Below the pieces are notes generated by a model. The model was not told where the DNA came from, searched no databases, and saw only the letters and a list, made by a program, of their open reading frames with translations. From Gammaproteobacteria bacterium (lineage in GTDB: Bacteria > Pseudomonadota > Gammaproteobacteria > UBA4575): 51,429 bases of DNA. The translations under genes were made by a program, and so were the position numbers. Below are positions 9,135 to 19,424 of this stretch, piece by piece; the stretch's first letter is position 1; every line of letters starts with the position of its first letter. The stretch is taken from positions 1 through 51,429 of the forward strand of contig JABDMD010000067.1 of the NCBI GenBank assembly GCA_013001685.1, read 5' to 3'.

Positions 9135-10649
9135 CTACTTATTTAGTAGACGATCATACTGACGATAACTAATCGCCTCACTGAGGTGGTTAGTTTTGAT
9201 CGTATCTGAAGTATCTAAATCTGCAATCGTGCGCGCAAGCTTAAGTGTACGGTGATAGCCTCGAGCAGATAAACCTAATTGTTCAAATGCTTTATCCATG
9301 AGTTTGTCGCAGTCGTCATTAAGTGGACAAAATTTTTCAATTTCTTTGTTGCTCATGTAAGCATTGGGTTTTTGCTGTCGATTAATTTGTAAATCTCTAG
9401 AAGCACATACTCGAGTTTGTACATCATGACTTGTTTCACTGTTGTTGGGTGTTTTTTGTATTAGCTGATCTTTCGGTACACGTGGCACATCAATGTGAAT
9501 ATCAATTCGATCTAGTAGAGGTGCAGATATACGTCCTCGATAACGACGAATTTGTTCAGGTGTGCAAGCGCAATTTCCGTTTACATCAATGTCACAGCCC
9601 TGAGGGCAAGGGTTCATTGCAGCAACAAGCTGAAAACGTGCAGGGAATTGCACTTGTCTTGCAGCCCGAGATATTGCGATGTTGCCAGTTTCTAAAGGTT
9701 CGCGAAGCACTTCTAAAACATGTCGATCAAATTCCGTAAGCTCATCTAAAAATAATACGCCATAGTGCGCGAGTGATATTTCCCCAGGCATTGGATAGGA
9801 GCCGCCACCGACTAATGCGACACCCGATGCGGTATGGTGTGGTGCGCGAAATGGACGAATTCCCCATTGTTCATGAGTAAAACCCCCATGACTGATCGAA
9901 TAGATGGTGGCTGATTCTATTGCTTCAGTTTCACTTAGTGGTGGCAAAATGCTTGGTAGGCGACTCGCTAACATGGTTTTACCGCTACCAGGTGAGCCTA
10001 CCATTAACATATTATGTGAACCTGCGGCAGCAACTTCTAATGCACGTCTTGCACGGTGCTGACCACGCACATCATGGATATCTAATATTTCTATACTGCG
10101 CGTAGATGTAATGTGGTTTTCATAAGCAGTTAATATTTCTTGTCCAGATAAATGTGCGCATAGCTCTAACAAACTATTACTTGCAAAGATGGTGGTTTGC
10201 TTGGCAAGTAGTGTTTCACTGCCGTTTTCTATAGGCACTACAGTTGCGCGTTGTTGTTTGCCACTTGCCACTGCTGCTGGCAATACACCATGTATTGCAC
10301 GTAACTCACCACTTAGACTTAGTTCGCCTATAAACTCATAATGTTTTAAGGAATCTTGAGGTAATTGTTTGGATGCAGCTAAAATTCCAAGAGCAATTGG
10401 CAAATCAAACCTTCCGCCTTCTTTGGGAAGATCTGCAGGAGCAAGATTTACGGTGATTCGTCGTGTGGGAAAATCAAATCCTGAATTCAATAATGCTGCA
10501 CGCACACGATCTTTACTTTCTTTTACAGCAGCTTCAGGTAAACCAACAATAGACAAACCAGGTAAGCCATTAGAAAGGTCTACCTCAACAGTGACTAAGG
10601 GTGCTTCCATGCCCGTTTGTGCACGAGAATAGACAGTAGCAAGACTCAT
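9135..10649 (-). CDS. comM: YifB/ComM family Mg chelatase-like AAA ATPase
   Basis: GSPGSGKTMLASRLPSILPP Walker A, GVLFLDELTEF Walker B, N-terminal Lon-like GLPGLSIVGLPEAAVKESKDRVRAAL. Confidence 0.96.
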   Translation of the reverse strand: MSLATVYSRAQTGMEAPLVTVEVDLSNGLPGLSIVGLPEAAVKESKDRVRAALLNSGFDFPTRRITVNLAPADLPKEGGRFDLPIALGILAASKQLPQDSLKHYEFIGELSLSGELRAIHGVLPAAVASGKQQRATVVPIENGSETLLAKQTTIFASNSLLELCAHLSGQEILTAYENHITSTRSIEILDIHDVRGQHRARRALEVAAAGSHNMLMVGSPGSGKTMLASRLPSILPPLSETEAIESATIYSISHGGFTHEQWGIRPFRAPHHTASGVALVGGGSYPMPGEISLAHYGVLFLDELTEFDRHVLEVLREPLETGNIAISRAARQVQFPARFQLVAAMNPCPQGCDIDVNGNCACTPEQIRRYRGRISAPLLDRIDIHIDVPRVPKDQLIQKTPNNSETSHDVQTRVCASRDLQINRQQKPNAYMSNKEIEKFCPLNDDCDKLMDKAFEQLGLSARGYHRTLKLARTIADLDTSDTIKTNHLSEAISYRQYDRLLNK

Positions 10650-10694
10650 TAGAAATTATTTTTTTATTTTGAGTTTCTAATAACTCGTTGTAGT

Positions 10695-10961
10695 TTATTT
10701 ATTCTTAATAGCTTCTTCTAGCTCATTAATACGTTTTTCAAGCTCTTTAACTCGTTTTTGGCTTTTTGATAGCAACATTACTTGCACATCAAACTCTTCA
10801 CGAGTGACTAAGTCTAAACGTTGAAATGCACCCTCAACTGTGGCGCGGGCATTTTTTTCTAATCCTTGTTTTGCTGCTTTTAGATCTTCAGGCACAGCTG
10901 CGCTAATTTTGCGCACGATCTCGCTTACGGTTTGATCCAAAGCTTCAGTATCTAATTTCAT
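10695..10961 (-). CDS. ubiK: ubiquinone biosynthesis accessory factor UbiK/YqiC (BMFP)
   Basis: Short coiled coil, RLDLVTREEFDVQVMLLSKSQKRVKELEKRI; next to comM and glnK as in related genomes. Confidence 0.88.
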   Translation of the reverse strand: MKLDTEALDQTVSEIVRKISAAVPEDLKAAKQGLEKNARATVEGAFQRLDLVTREEFDVQVMLLSKSQKRVKELEKRINELEEAIKNK

Positions 10962-11016
10962 CTTTCTTTCTCCAATGTCAAGGCTATAAGTTTAACGGAA
11001 TCAAGCTTGATAAGAA

Positions 11017-11067
11017 CGCACCGTATTAGCGCACTGATGCCTGTTGGAGGTGCGTTATTTTGGTGCA
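11017..11067 (+). promoter_or_regulatory. two NtrC-like enhancer sites
   Basis: CGCACC-GTATT-AGCGCA (11017-11033) and TGCGTT-ATTTT-GGTGCA (11051-11067), each 9/12 to TGCACC-N5-GGTGCA. Confidence 0.45.
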
Positions 11068-11112
11068 ATTTACTTTTAAATACATAACTGATTGTTTTAT
11101 ATGAAATAAAAG

Positions 11113-11130
11113 TTGGCATGCGCTGTGCAT
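11113..11130 (+). promoter_or_regulatory. sigma54 (-24/-12) promoter candidate
   Basis: TTGGCATGCGCTGTGCAT: GG-N10-GC spacing, near match to YTGGCACG-N4-TTGCW. Confidence 0.6.
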
Positions 11131-11177
11131 TAACAATATTGAAATATAAACAACGCCTTTTTAGGGAGGAAATTGAG

Positions 11178-11924
11178 ATGAATAAGAAACTACAACACTT
11201 TGGTACTTCTGCCGTTCTGGCAACAGTTCTGGCAGCAGGCACAGCAGTGTTATCCACTACTGCATCAGCAGAAGCGACCCTTTCAGGTAACGCAGGGATT
11301 CTGTCTGAGTATATCTTCCGTGGCATCGTGCAAAACGATACGGCATCGGGTAACGGTGGCATCGATTTAGAAGTCGGTGGGTTTTATGCAGGCACATGGA
11401 TTGCCGACGTTGATGATGGTGTTGAGTACGACTTGTATGCAGGTTATGTGCATGAGTTTGCCAATGGATTTTATCTTGGTGCGGGTGGTACGAGTTACCA
11501 GTATTCAGACAGTTTTGATCGTGAGTACAACGAAGCGAATTTTTATGCTGGTTGGTCGAATGATCTATGGTCATTAGATCTTGAATACACCACGGGTGAT
11601 TACAACGGTGATTTTGTTGATGACAACGGAAATATCGAAGGTGATGAGTATGACTTTATTGCCGCTACTGTCGGTTGGAATGGTGTGTATTTAACCTATG
11701 GTGCATTTGGTGATGATGCAGATGATCAACTCGGTGAATACTTTGAGTTGGGCTATGGATTTGAAGTTGCAGGTTTTGATGTCACAGCAGCCGTAGTGCA
11801 TACCGATTTAGACGATGATCCTGCTGGTCTAACCAGTGATGGTGGAAGCCCTGGCGATGGGGATGAAACATCAGCTTACGTCGGTATCCACCGTAGTTTC
11901 GACATCATGAGCTGGGGTAGTTAA
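11178..11924 (+). CDS. TorF-family putative porin (TIGR02001-like)
   Basis: Signal peptide then ATLSGNAGILSEYIFRGIVQND...; beta-barrel-like; SD AGGGAGGAA before ATG 11178 (track start 11118 lies inside the promoter region). Confidence 0.88.
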   Translation: MNKKLQHFGTSAVLATVLAAGTAVLSTTASAEATLSGNAGILSEYIFRGIVQNDTASGNGGIDLEVGGFYAGTWIADVDDGVEYDLYAGYVHEFANGFYLGAGGTSYQYSDSFDREYNEANFYAGWSNDLWSLDLEYTTGDYNGDFVDDNGNIEGDEYDFIAATVGWNGVYLTYGAFGDDADDQLGEYFELGYGFEVAGFDVTAAVVHTDLDDDPAGLTSDGGSPGDGDETSAYVGIHRSFDIMSWGS

Positions 11925-11935
11925 GCCACAAAAAA

Positions 11936-11968
11936 TATAACCGTGTCGCGTAATTCGGCGCGGTTATA
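11936..11968 (+). other. intercistronic hairpin between porin and glnK
   Basis: TATAACCGtGTCGcgtaattCGGCgCGGTTATA, long imperfect stem without a clear T-run. Confidence 0.5.
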
Positions 11969-11984
11969 AAACAATAATTATTAA

Positions 11985-12350
<366 letters not shown>

Positions 12351-12383
12351 ATACTTATAAAAATTTCCTAATAGGAGGGAATT

Positions 12384-13616
12384 GTGGAAAACAATATATT
12401 TGAATTACAGTATGCACTAGACACCTTTTACTTTCTGGTGATGGGTGCATTGGTAATGTGGATGGCCGCAGGCTTTGCCATGTTAGAATCAGGTTTGGTA
12501 CGTTCGAAGAATACGACTGAAATATTAGCTAAGAATATTGCTCTATATGCAGTAGCTTGCACCATGTACATGATATGTGGCTACGCAATTATGTATGACG
12601 GTGGTGTTTTCTTAAAGGGTATCGTTGGTGACGGTGTAGCAGGCGCGGAAGAGGCAGCAACCTATGCACCTTCAGCTGATTTTTTCTTTCAAGCAGTATT
12701 TGTTGCAGCAACGATGTCAATTGTTTCTGGTGCGGTTGCTGAACGCATGAAACTCTGGGCATTTTTAGTTTTTGCAGTAGTGATGACGGGCTTCATTTAT
12801 CCAATGGAAGGAAGCTGGACTTGGGGAGGCAAGGCTGTTTTTGGCATGTATACATTGGGAGATCTAGGATTTTCTGATTTTGCAGGTTCAGGCATTGTTC
12901 ACATGGCAGGCGCAAGTGCTGCATTAGCTGGTGTTATTTTGCTTGGTGCTCGAAAAGGCAAATATACAAGTGACGGCAAAGTGGTTGCATTACCTGGTGC
13001 AAATTTACCTTTAGCTACATTAGGCACATTCATTCTATGGTTAGGGTGGTTTGGCTTTAATGGTGGATCAGTATTAGCTACAGCTAGCGTTGAAAGCGCT
13101 AACTCGGTTGCAGTTGTGTTCATGAATACAAATGCGGCAGCCGCGGGTGGTTTGATTGCAGCATTAATCATTGCGCGTTTGATGTTTGGTAAAGCAGATT
13201 TAACCATGGCGTTAAATGGTGCATTAGCCGGTTTAGTAGCGATTACTGCAGAACCATCTACACCAACTCCATTGCTGGCTACTATCTTTGGTGCCATAGG
13301 TGGAATTCTTGTGGTGTTTAGTATTGTTGCTCTAGAGAAGATGAAAATTGACGACCCGGTAGGTGCCATTTCGGTTCACGGTACTGTTGGTTTATTAGGC
13401 TTGTTGCTAGTGCCAATTACCAACGATGGTGCATCATTTTCTGGTCAGATTATCGGAGCAATAACCATATTTGTTTGGGTATTTGTGGCCAGCTTAGTTG
13501 TCTGGGGAATTCTCAAGGCCGTAATGGGCATTCGTATCTCAGAAGAAGAAGAGATGGAAGGTGCAGACATTACAGAATGTGGAATGGAAGCCTATCCAGA
13601 ATTTGTGACTAAGTAG
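12384..13616 (+). CDS. amtB: ammonium transporter
   Basis: AmtB family: MGALVMWMAAGFAMLESGLVRSKN, WTWGGKA, GFNGGSVL; GTG start with SD. Confidence 0.97.
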   Translation: MENNIFELQYALDTFYFLVMGALVMWMAAGFAMLESGLVRSKNTTEILAKNIALYAVACTMYMICGYAIMYDGGVFLKGIVGDGVAGAEEAATYAPSADFFFQAVFVAATMSIVSGAVAERMKLWAFLVFAVVMTGFIYPMEGSWTWGGKAVFGMYTLGDLGFSDFAGSGIVHMAGASAALAGVILLGARKGKYTSDGKVVALPGANLPLATLGTFILWLGWFGFNGGSVLATASVESANSVAVVFMNTNAAAAGGLIAALIIARLMFGKADLTMALNGALAGLVAITAEPSTPTPLLATIFGAIGGILVVFSIVALEKMKIDDPVGAISVHGTVGLLGLLLVPITNDGASFSGQIIGAITIFVWVFVASLVVWGILKAVMGIRISEEEEMEGADITECGMEAYPEFVTK

Positions 13617-13694
13617 ATACTCGTCCTAAACGTAAGTCTAGGGTACTTTAATAGTTAGTACTCTGGGCAAACGTTATACTTAAGACACAACCTT

Positions 13695-13722
13695 TAAGCG
13701 CCTCTATATGGGGCGTTTTTTT
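13695..13722 (+). terminator. rho-independent terminator after amtB
   Basis: AAgCGCC...GGCGTTTTTTT hairpin with T-run. Confidence 0.6.
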
Positions 13723-13738
13723 ATGGGCAATGAATTTA

Positions 13739-14587
13739 TTAGAGTTGTTTTGATACGAACTGAGGTGAAGCAAAACATGCTAAATGTATGGCGTGATTAT
13801 AATATTGAGTATCAAATTGCAGAGACTTTGTGTCTTGCTCACGAGAAAAATCAATCGAACTTTGCTTGTTTGCTAGCGTTGCTGACCACCATCCTGTTGG
13901 GTAGACGGGTAGTGGAAAGTTGAGTAATTGAGTGTTTCTGAAGCCCGCCTCTTGCATGCAGTTGTGCATGGGTTTGATAAGGCTCTCTAAGTGAATGATA
14001 GGAGATTCACTTTGTTGCACGAGCAAACCATCTATTTTAAGTGCACGAAAGCAATCTTTATAAAACGGAGTAGAGAACAACCCTTCGGCAGGTCCAACAG
14101 GATCGGTACTATCCACTATAATTAGGTCTATTGAATCAACAGGTGCATTTTTAACCCATTTAATTGCATCATCAAATACCAAATTCACGCGTGGATCACT
14201 ATTCGCAGTACAAAGCTGTGGGAAATGCTCTAAAGATAAATCTGTGACACGCTGATCGATCTCTACCTGGGTAATTTTTTCTACGCAGTCGTGTTTTGCC
14301 ACTTCTAATAAGGTGCCACAATCTCCACCGCCGACAATGACTGCGTTGCAGGGCATAGTATGGCTAAATAGAGCTGGATGACTCATCATTTCATGGTATA
14401 TAAAGTTATCGCGTTCCGTTAACATTACAAACCCATCGATTACCATAAGCTTGCCAAAACTTTTGGTTGCATAGATTTCTATTTTTTGAAACGGGGTTTG
14501 TTCTTCATGCAGCTTTTCATGTATTTCGAGTGAAAATGCCGTCCCTGCTTCTGCACACTCTTCTGTAAACCATTTATTATTTTGCAT
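13739..14587 (-). CDS. speE: spermidine synthase
   Basis: VIVGGGDCGTLLEVAKH, VDSTDPVGPAEGLFS. Confidence 0.96.
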   Translation of the reverse strand: MQNNKWFTEECAEAGTAFSLEIHEKLHEEQTPFQKIEIYATKSFGKLMVIDGFVMLTERDNFIYHEMMSHPALFSHTMPCNAVIVGGGDCGTLLEVAKHDCVEKITQVEIDQRVTDLSLEHFPQLCTANSDPRVNLVFDDAIKWVKNAPVDSIDLIIVDSTDPVGPAEGLFSTPFYKDCFRALKIDGLLVQQSESPIIHLESLIKPMHNCMQEAGFRNTQLLNFPLPVYPTGWWSATLANKQSSIDFSREQDTKSLQFDTQYYNHAIHLACFASPQFVSKQL

Positions 14588-14665
14588 TCTTTATTCCTGC
14601 GTATATTCTGAGTTCCGTTATCAAGTCGTACTGTAAATAAAAATATATAAAAAAGTCTAATCTTT

Positions 14666-16573
14666 ATGAATGATAAAAAAACATGGAGTGTGGAACAGGC
14701 TAAACACCATTATCGAGTAGATGATTGGGGTCTGCAGCACTTTAGTATTAATGCTCAAGGTAATGTAGTGGCTAAAATAACTGACACAGAACTTGATCTA
14801 TATGAGCTCAGTGAGCATTTGGGCGAAAAAGGTGTGAGCTTACCCGTTCTAGTGCGTTTTCCTCAGATTCTACAACAGTCATTGAGTAACCTATATTCAG
14901 CTTTCCAGCAAGCGATTAAATCTAATCACTACTCAGGTGAATATATTGCCGCTTACCCGATTAAAGTAAATCAACAAGCCACGGTTATTCAGCATTTTAA
15001 TGATCAGCAACAATGGCCAATCGCATTTGAGGTAGGGAGTAAAGCGGAGCTAATTGCATGCTTAGGGATTAATAATAAGCAGCAAACTATTATATGTAAT
15101 GGTTATAAAGATGAGGCATATATTCGACTAGCATTAATGGGGTGTTTACTAGGTCATGAAATCGTAATCATTATAGAAAGTTTGACTGAATTTGAGCATG
15201 TGCTTAAACAAAGTTCTGATCTTGATGTGCCGCCAAAACTAGGCATGCGAGTGCGCTTAACTTCCATTGCTAAAGGCAATTGGCAGAACTCTGGCGGAGA
15301 ACATTCCAAGTTTGGTTTAACTTCAAATGAGATTTTGGCTTTGGTAAAACAGTTGCAAGAGAATGATGCGTTGTATTGGATGCAGATGTTGCATTTTCAT
15401 ATGGGCTCACAAATATCTTGCTTGCAAGATATTCAGCATGGTATGCAAGAGGGTATGCATTATTTTGCTGAGCTGGCTAAACAAGGTGTGAAATTTAAGT
15501 TGCTCAATATAGGTGGCGGTTTGGCTGTAGATTATGAAGGTAGTAAATCCAATGCGTATTTTTCTATGGATTATTCATTAAATGAGTATGCTGAAATAGT
15601 TATAAAAACCGTTAAGTCCAGTTGCGTAAAGCATTCTTTAGTTTTGCCTACTATTTTTAGTGAAAACGGGCGCGCTATGTCAGCCTACCATGCGGTATTG
15701 TTAACTAATGTTATTGATACGGAGCGTCTACACTCAGAACCGGTAGATGATCAAGAGGAATTAGCCAATAGTGCTGTTTCAAATTCTAGTTTGAATCTGC
15801 TTAAAAAATATATAAAAAAAATTCAAACAACATCGCTTAATGAAAAAGACTCGCTAAAAATTACTGAGAGTTATAAAGAGCTGAGAAAGATTATCCAAGC
15901 AATTGAGCGAGAATTTTCTCAAGCAGATCTTTCATTGCTTGAAAAAGCAGAAACTGAAAAGTTAGCAAGTATTGCCTATCGAGAGATCTTGAAAGTTAAA
16001 CATGTTCTGCTTGACGAGGATCGCCTTCGCCTTGAAGATAAGTTCGTTGCTAAGTATTTTTGTAATTTTTCATTATTTCAGTCCACTCCTGATATTTGGG
16101 GCCTGAAGCAAATTTTTCCTATTATGCCTTTACATCGACTTACTGAGTATCCAGCAGTAAAAGCTAGAATTTATGATTTAACCTGTGATTCAGATGGGCG
16201 CATAGATAAGTATGTAGAGGCTGGATCAATCCAGCCTTATCTGTCTTTGCATGAATGTAGTGAACAGCAAGTATATGTTTTAGGTTTATTTTTAGTTGGG
16301 GCTTATCAGGAAATTCTTGGCGACATGCATAACCTTTTCGGTGATACCAATGCGGTCAATATAGTTGTAAATGCTGATAATTCATACCAAATCTGTGATG
16401 AAGAGCCTGGAGATACGATTGCAGAAATATTATCTTATTTGCATATAGATGCTGGTAGAATTCGCCAGGTTTGGTTGGAAAGGCTGTCGAGAAATAATGT
16501 GTCAGGACAAGACAAAGAACTTGTTATGGCTGAACTTGAAGCTTCTTTATATACAAACAGCTATTTAGCTTAA
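14666..16573 (+). CDS. speA: biosynthetic arginine decarboxylase
   Basis: AAYPIKVNQQ PLP-lysine region, HFHMGSQI, NIGGGLAVDYEG, ENGRAMSAYHAVL. Confidence 0.97.
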   Translation: MNDKKTWSVEQAKHHYRVDDWGLQHFSINAQGNVVAKITDTELDLYELSEHLGEKGVSLPVLVRFPQILQQSLSNLYSAFQQAIKSNHYSGEYIAAYPIKVNQQATVIQHFNDQQQWPIAFEVGSKAELIACLGINNKQQTIICNGYKDEAYIRLALMGCLLGHEIVIIIESLTEFEHVLKQSSDLDVPPKLGMRVRLTSIAKGNWQNSGGEHSKFGLTSNEILALVKQLQENDALYWMQMLHFHMGSQISCLQDIQHGMQEGMHYFAELAKQGVKFKLLNIGGGLAVDYEGSKSNAYFSMDYSLNEYAEIVIKTVKSSCVKHSLVLPTIFSENGRAMSAYHAVLLTNVIDTERLHSEPVDDQEELANSAVSNSSLNLLKKYIKKIQTTSLNEKDSLKITESYKELRKIIQAIEREFSQADLSLLEKAETEKLASIAYREILKVKHVLLDEDRLRLEDKFVAKYFCNFSLFQSTPDIWGLKQIFPIMPLHRLTEYPAVKARIYDLTCDSDGRIDKYVEAGSIQPYLSLHECSEQQVYVLGLFLVGAYQEILGDMHNLFGDTNAVNIVVNADNSYQICDEEPGDTIAEILSYLHIDAGRIRQVWLERLSRNNVSGQDKELVMAELEASLYTNSYLA

Positions 16574-16593
16574 AATACTTTAGGGATAAAAAT

Positions 16594-17319
16594 ATGCTAG
16601 CTCAGGTCGTTTTAATTCTTGCACTACTATTAATATTAGTGGGCATGATTATGGTTTTACTGGATGCATTCAATGAAAGTTTTTTTTGGGGGTTAATGGT
16701 TTTATTAGTACCCCCCGTATTTGTTCCTATTTATAGTTTTGTCAAATGGAATAAAAGCCAGGCGCGTAATGGTTTTGCTATGGCATTGGTGGGCTTACTT
16801 ATGGCGGGAGTAGGGGCTTACGGAGGAGGCTTAAGTGGTATTCCATTCTTAAATGATAATGAGATTGTTAGTAATTTACCTACTGCAACACCAAAAGATG
16901 AGCCATTACCGAATGAAGACGAAGCTGCTAAAGTAAAATTAGAAGATGAAGATGCTTATGACCCTGTGCTAAGCACTGATAAAGACCGATATTCAGCAGA
17001 TGAAATTGAGCCTTTAGCACCTGGAGAAGATAAAACAGTAAAAAATATCGGCAAAGGTAAATTGCGTGCAGTTAATATTCCGCTTGAAAATATTAGCGCA
17101 TCAATAGGTGCGAATATAGAAATCACTCTAAGTGATGGCGAAAAACATTCAGGCACACTAGTTAGAGCTACTGAAGATTCTATTTCAATTGAACAGCAAA
17201 CTAGTGGTGGCACTGTGTCTTTTGAGTACACTCTGGATAAAGTTAAGTCAGTTAAAAGATTTACCAAACCTTCTAATACGATAACTCCTCCTGTAGTTGA
17301 GAGTGGAGATAAAGAGTAA
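16594..17319 (+). CDS. membrane protein with C-terminal Sm-like/small beta-barrel domain (inferred)
   Basis: Three N-terminal hydrophobic segments, acidic linker, then IGANIEITLSDGEKHSGTLVRATEDSISIEQQTSGGTVSFEYTLDKVKSVKRF. Confidence 0.65.
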   Translation: MLAQVVLILALLLILVGMIMVLLDAFNESFFWGLMVLLVPPVFVPIYSFVKWNKSQARNGFAMALVGLLMAGVGAYGGGLSGIPFLNDNEIVSNLPTATPKDEPLPNEDEAAKVKLEDEDAYDPVLSTDKDRYSADEIEPLAPGEDKTVKNIGKGKLRAVNIPLENISASIGANIEITLSDGEKHSGTLVRATEDSISIEQQTSGGTVSFEYTLDKVKSVKRFTKPSNTITPPVVESGDKE

Positions 17320-17460
17320 AAACATAATCTGATCTTGTTACGAAAAATTTTTAATATACATTCCTAAAGGCATAAGCTGTTTGTAAAGTAATATTCGTTT
17401 ATATTGATTTTACTTAATAGCTAGGTTTTTATATGTCTCAAAAATATTTTGGTGTTGATA

Positions 17461-17706
17461 ATGAAATGCTTTGTTTATAAGAGTATTAGAAAAGCAGATA
17501 GTTATATTTATATTTATGAGAAAGATAATTTTGAGTGTATACCTGAGAAATTAATACAGCTTTTTGGTAAACCAGAATTTACTTTGGAATTTGAACTAAC
17601 TAAAGATCGAAAACTGGCCTTAGCAGACGCAAATCAAGTCATGCAGAATTTAGATGAGCAAGGATATTACTTGCAGATGCCGCCGAAAAATAATTTGCCA
17701 ATTTAA
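17461..17706 (+). CDS. YcgL domain-containing protein
   Basis: MKCFVYKSIRKADSYIYI...IPEKLIQLFGKPEFTLEFELTKDRKLA; ATG 17461. Confidence 0.85.
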   Translation: MKCFVYKSIRKADSYIYIYEKDNFECIPEKLIQLFGKPEFTLEFELTKDRKLALADANQVMQNLDEQGYYLQMPPKNNLPI

Positions 17707-17729
17707 TTTTTATAAATATTAAAGGTGCT

Positions 17730-18188
17730 ATGTCAGCTCGACTCATTATACATATCATTGTAACGATCGTACTATTCACAATCGGATGCTGGTTGTATAT
17801 GCGATTGGAAGATAGTAGTTTTGATGCTATTGACTCAGTCAGTGTTGCGACGTATTGGTTTGCAGCCTTGGTTTATATTTTATTTAGTTGGCTATTTTAT
17901 TGGTTTGTACACAGACTTAAGCTAAAGGCCTGGTTGATTGCGCAGATACTTGCTGTAGTAATTGCTGCTTTTACAACTGGTGTATTATTATACGTCTCGC
18001 GAGAGCATCAGCAGCAGCTTGAAGAGAAAGCTTTTCTAAAAGAACAACAAACAGAAGCATTAAACCAGGATGTAGAACAGGCGCAAGATCCTGCTAACGA
18101 ATCAGCGAGTAAACCTGAAACATTAAATCTTTCAGAAGAAGATGCGATTGACTTTGAGCCAGAACAAGAGCAGGAAGGGGAGCAGTAG
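17730..18188 (+). CDS. hypothetical membrane protein, three TM segments, acidic C-terminus
   Basis: Hydropathy by eye; no family recognised. Confidence 0.65.
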   Translation: MSARLIIHIIVTIVLFTIGCWLYMRLEDSSFDAIDSVSVATYWFAALVYILFSWLFYWFVHRLKLKAWLIAQILAVVIAAFTTGVLLYVSREHQQQLEEKAFLKEQQTEALNQDVEQAQDPANESASKPETLNLSEEDAIDFEPEQEQEGEQ

Positions 18189-18217
18189 TAGTAGTTTAAA
18201 AGCTATGCAAACAAGTT

Positions 18218-19414
18218 TTATAACTTGAACATAGATTTACTGGCTTTTCTTAGTTCAGTAAGAATTTCTTTTTGTAATTGATCTAGTTCAACAATTTTAT
18301 TCTCAGCTGCTCCACTAAGCCAGGCAGTAGCAGTATTTTTCTTTTTGGTGAAATAATTCAGAATAAACGTTTCTGACATTAATACAAATTTAATCGCTTT
18401 TTCAGGATCTACTTGTATAAATGGGTTTTTAGCTATTTGAATTGCAGATGCTTCTTGTGAAGCACAGAATTTGTTCAACAAGTAGAATAAAGAAATTCTA
18501 GCTTGTCGTAATGAATTTGTAACTCTCTGCTTTGAATCGTCATTTAAGCTAGCTTCAACAATCGCATCTAACCAGAGGATTAAATCACTTTCGGCAATAA
18601 CTACCTCGCTTGCTTTTATCTCGTTCACTAAATCGTAGATTCGTTGCTGTACTTCTTTAGTCTCGTCAATCGTCTTCTTGCGCTTCATGGTGCGATTCCA
18701 TAAAGTCTGCGCTTCTTTAAGATCAGCTTGCAAGTCATCAAGCTCTTGTTGTTTCATTTGTGTAGTCTCTTCACGAGTCTCGATCAGTTTGCGTTTCTGA
18801 TGTATGGCGCGCGCTAAAACTTTTAAACGTAATATATAATATTCGGAAAGGATTTTACCTACTGAATTAGTTTCTTTTTTCAGGATATAAATCGACTCAG
18901 CTAACCTTTTCTTGTCAGCATCGTTTGCAGGTTTTGTTCTTTGTAATAAAGACAGACTATCAAGCAGGTTAATTGTTTCGCTGCGCACATCGATTAACAA
19001 ATTATTAATTGATGTGATGTGCTTTACAAAAGTGTCATTGCCAATTTTCTTGGTGCCGCGTTGAGCAGATTGTAACATTTCAACTAAAAGTAGAATCTTA
19101 TTTTTAAACACTCGAAGATTAGCTGATCCTGAAGCAGTTTTAGCTTTATCTAATGCGTTTACTACTTCAGTACCATAAGACTCTTGATCACGCATACGAC
19201 GCTTAAGGTGAAATGAGTTTGCTGACATGATGAGATCATCAACAGCACTTCTTGACGCCATAGGAATCTTTTCGCTTATGTCTGCGGGTATATTATTTGG
19301 TAACTTCTCTATAGGAAGCGCAGCAATGCGTCCAGGCGGAAGCTTCTGCAACAGTTTAATAAATTGCTTTAGTGAGAGCGGGTTTTGAATTTCTATGCTT
19401 GCTTGAGCTGTCAT
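18218..19414 (-). CDS. hypothetical helical/coiled-coil protein
   Basis: 398-aa ORF, no shadowing gene on the opposite strand, heptad-rich middle (LIETREETTQMKQQELDDLQADLKEAQTLWNRTMKRKK). Confidence 0.75.
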   Translation of the reverse strand: MTAQASIEIQNPLSLKQFIKLLQKLPPGRIAALPIEKLPNNIPADISEKIPMASRSAVDDLIMSANSFHLKRRMRDQESYGTEVVNALDKAKTASGSANLRVFKNKILLLVEMLQSAQRGTKKIGNDTFVKHITSINNLLIDVRSETINLLDSLSLLQRTKPANDADKKRLAESIYILKKETNSVGKILSEYYILRLKVLARAIHQKRKLIETREETTQMKQQELDDLQADLKEAQTLWNRTMKRKKTIDETKEVQQRIYDLVNEIKASEVVIAESDLILWLDAIVEASLNDDSKQRVTNSLRQARISLFYLLNKFCASQEASAIQIAKNPFIQVDPEKAIKFVLMSETFILNYFTKKKNTATAWLSGAAENKIVELDQLQKEILTELRKASKSMFKL

Positions 19415-19424
19415 TAATTATTTG

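Noticed and set aside
9431-10632. Plus-strand ORFs inside comM (9431-9739, 9920-10105, 10369-10632)
   Set aside because: Antisense shadows of a well-supported AAA ATPase gene.
11257-11574. 105-aa minus-strand ORF and nested plus-strand 11377-11577 ORF in the porin gene
   Set aside because: Low-complexity His/Gln-rich shadow and out-of-frame ORF over a supported porin CDS.
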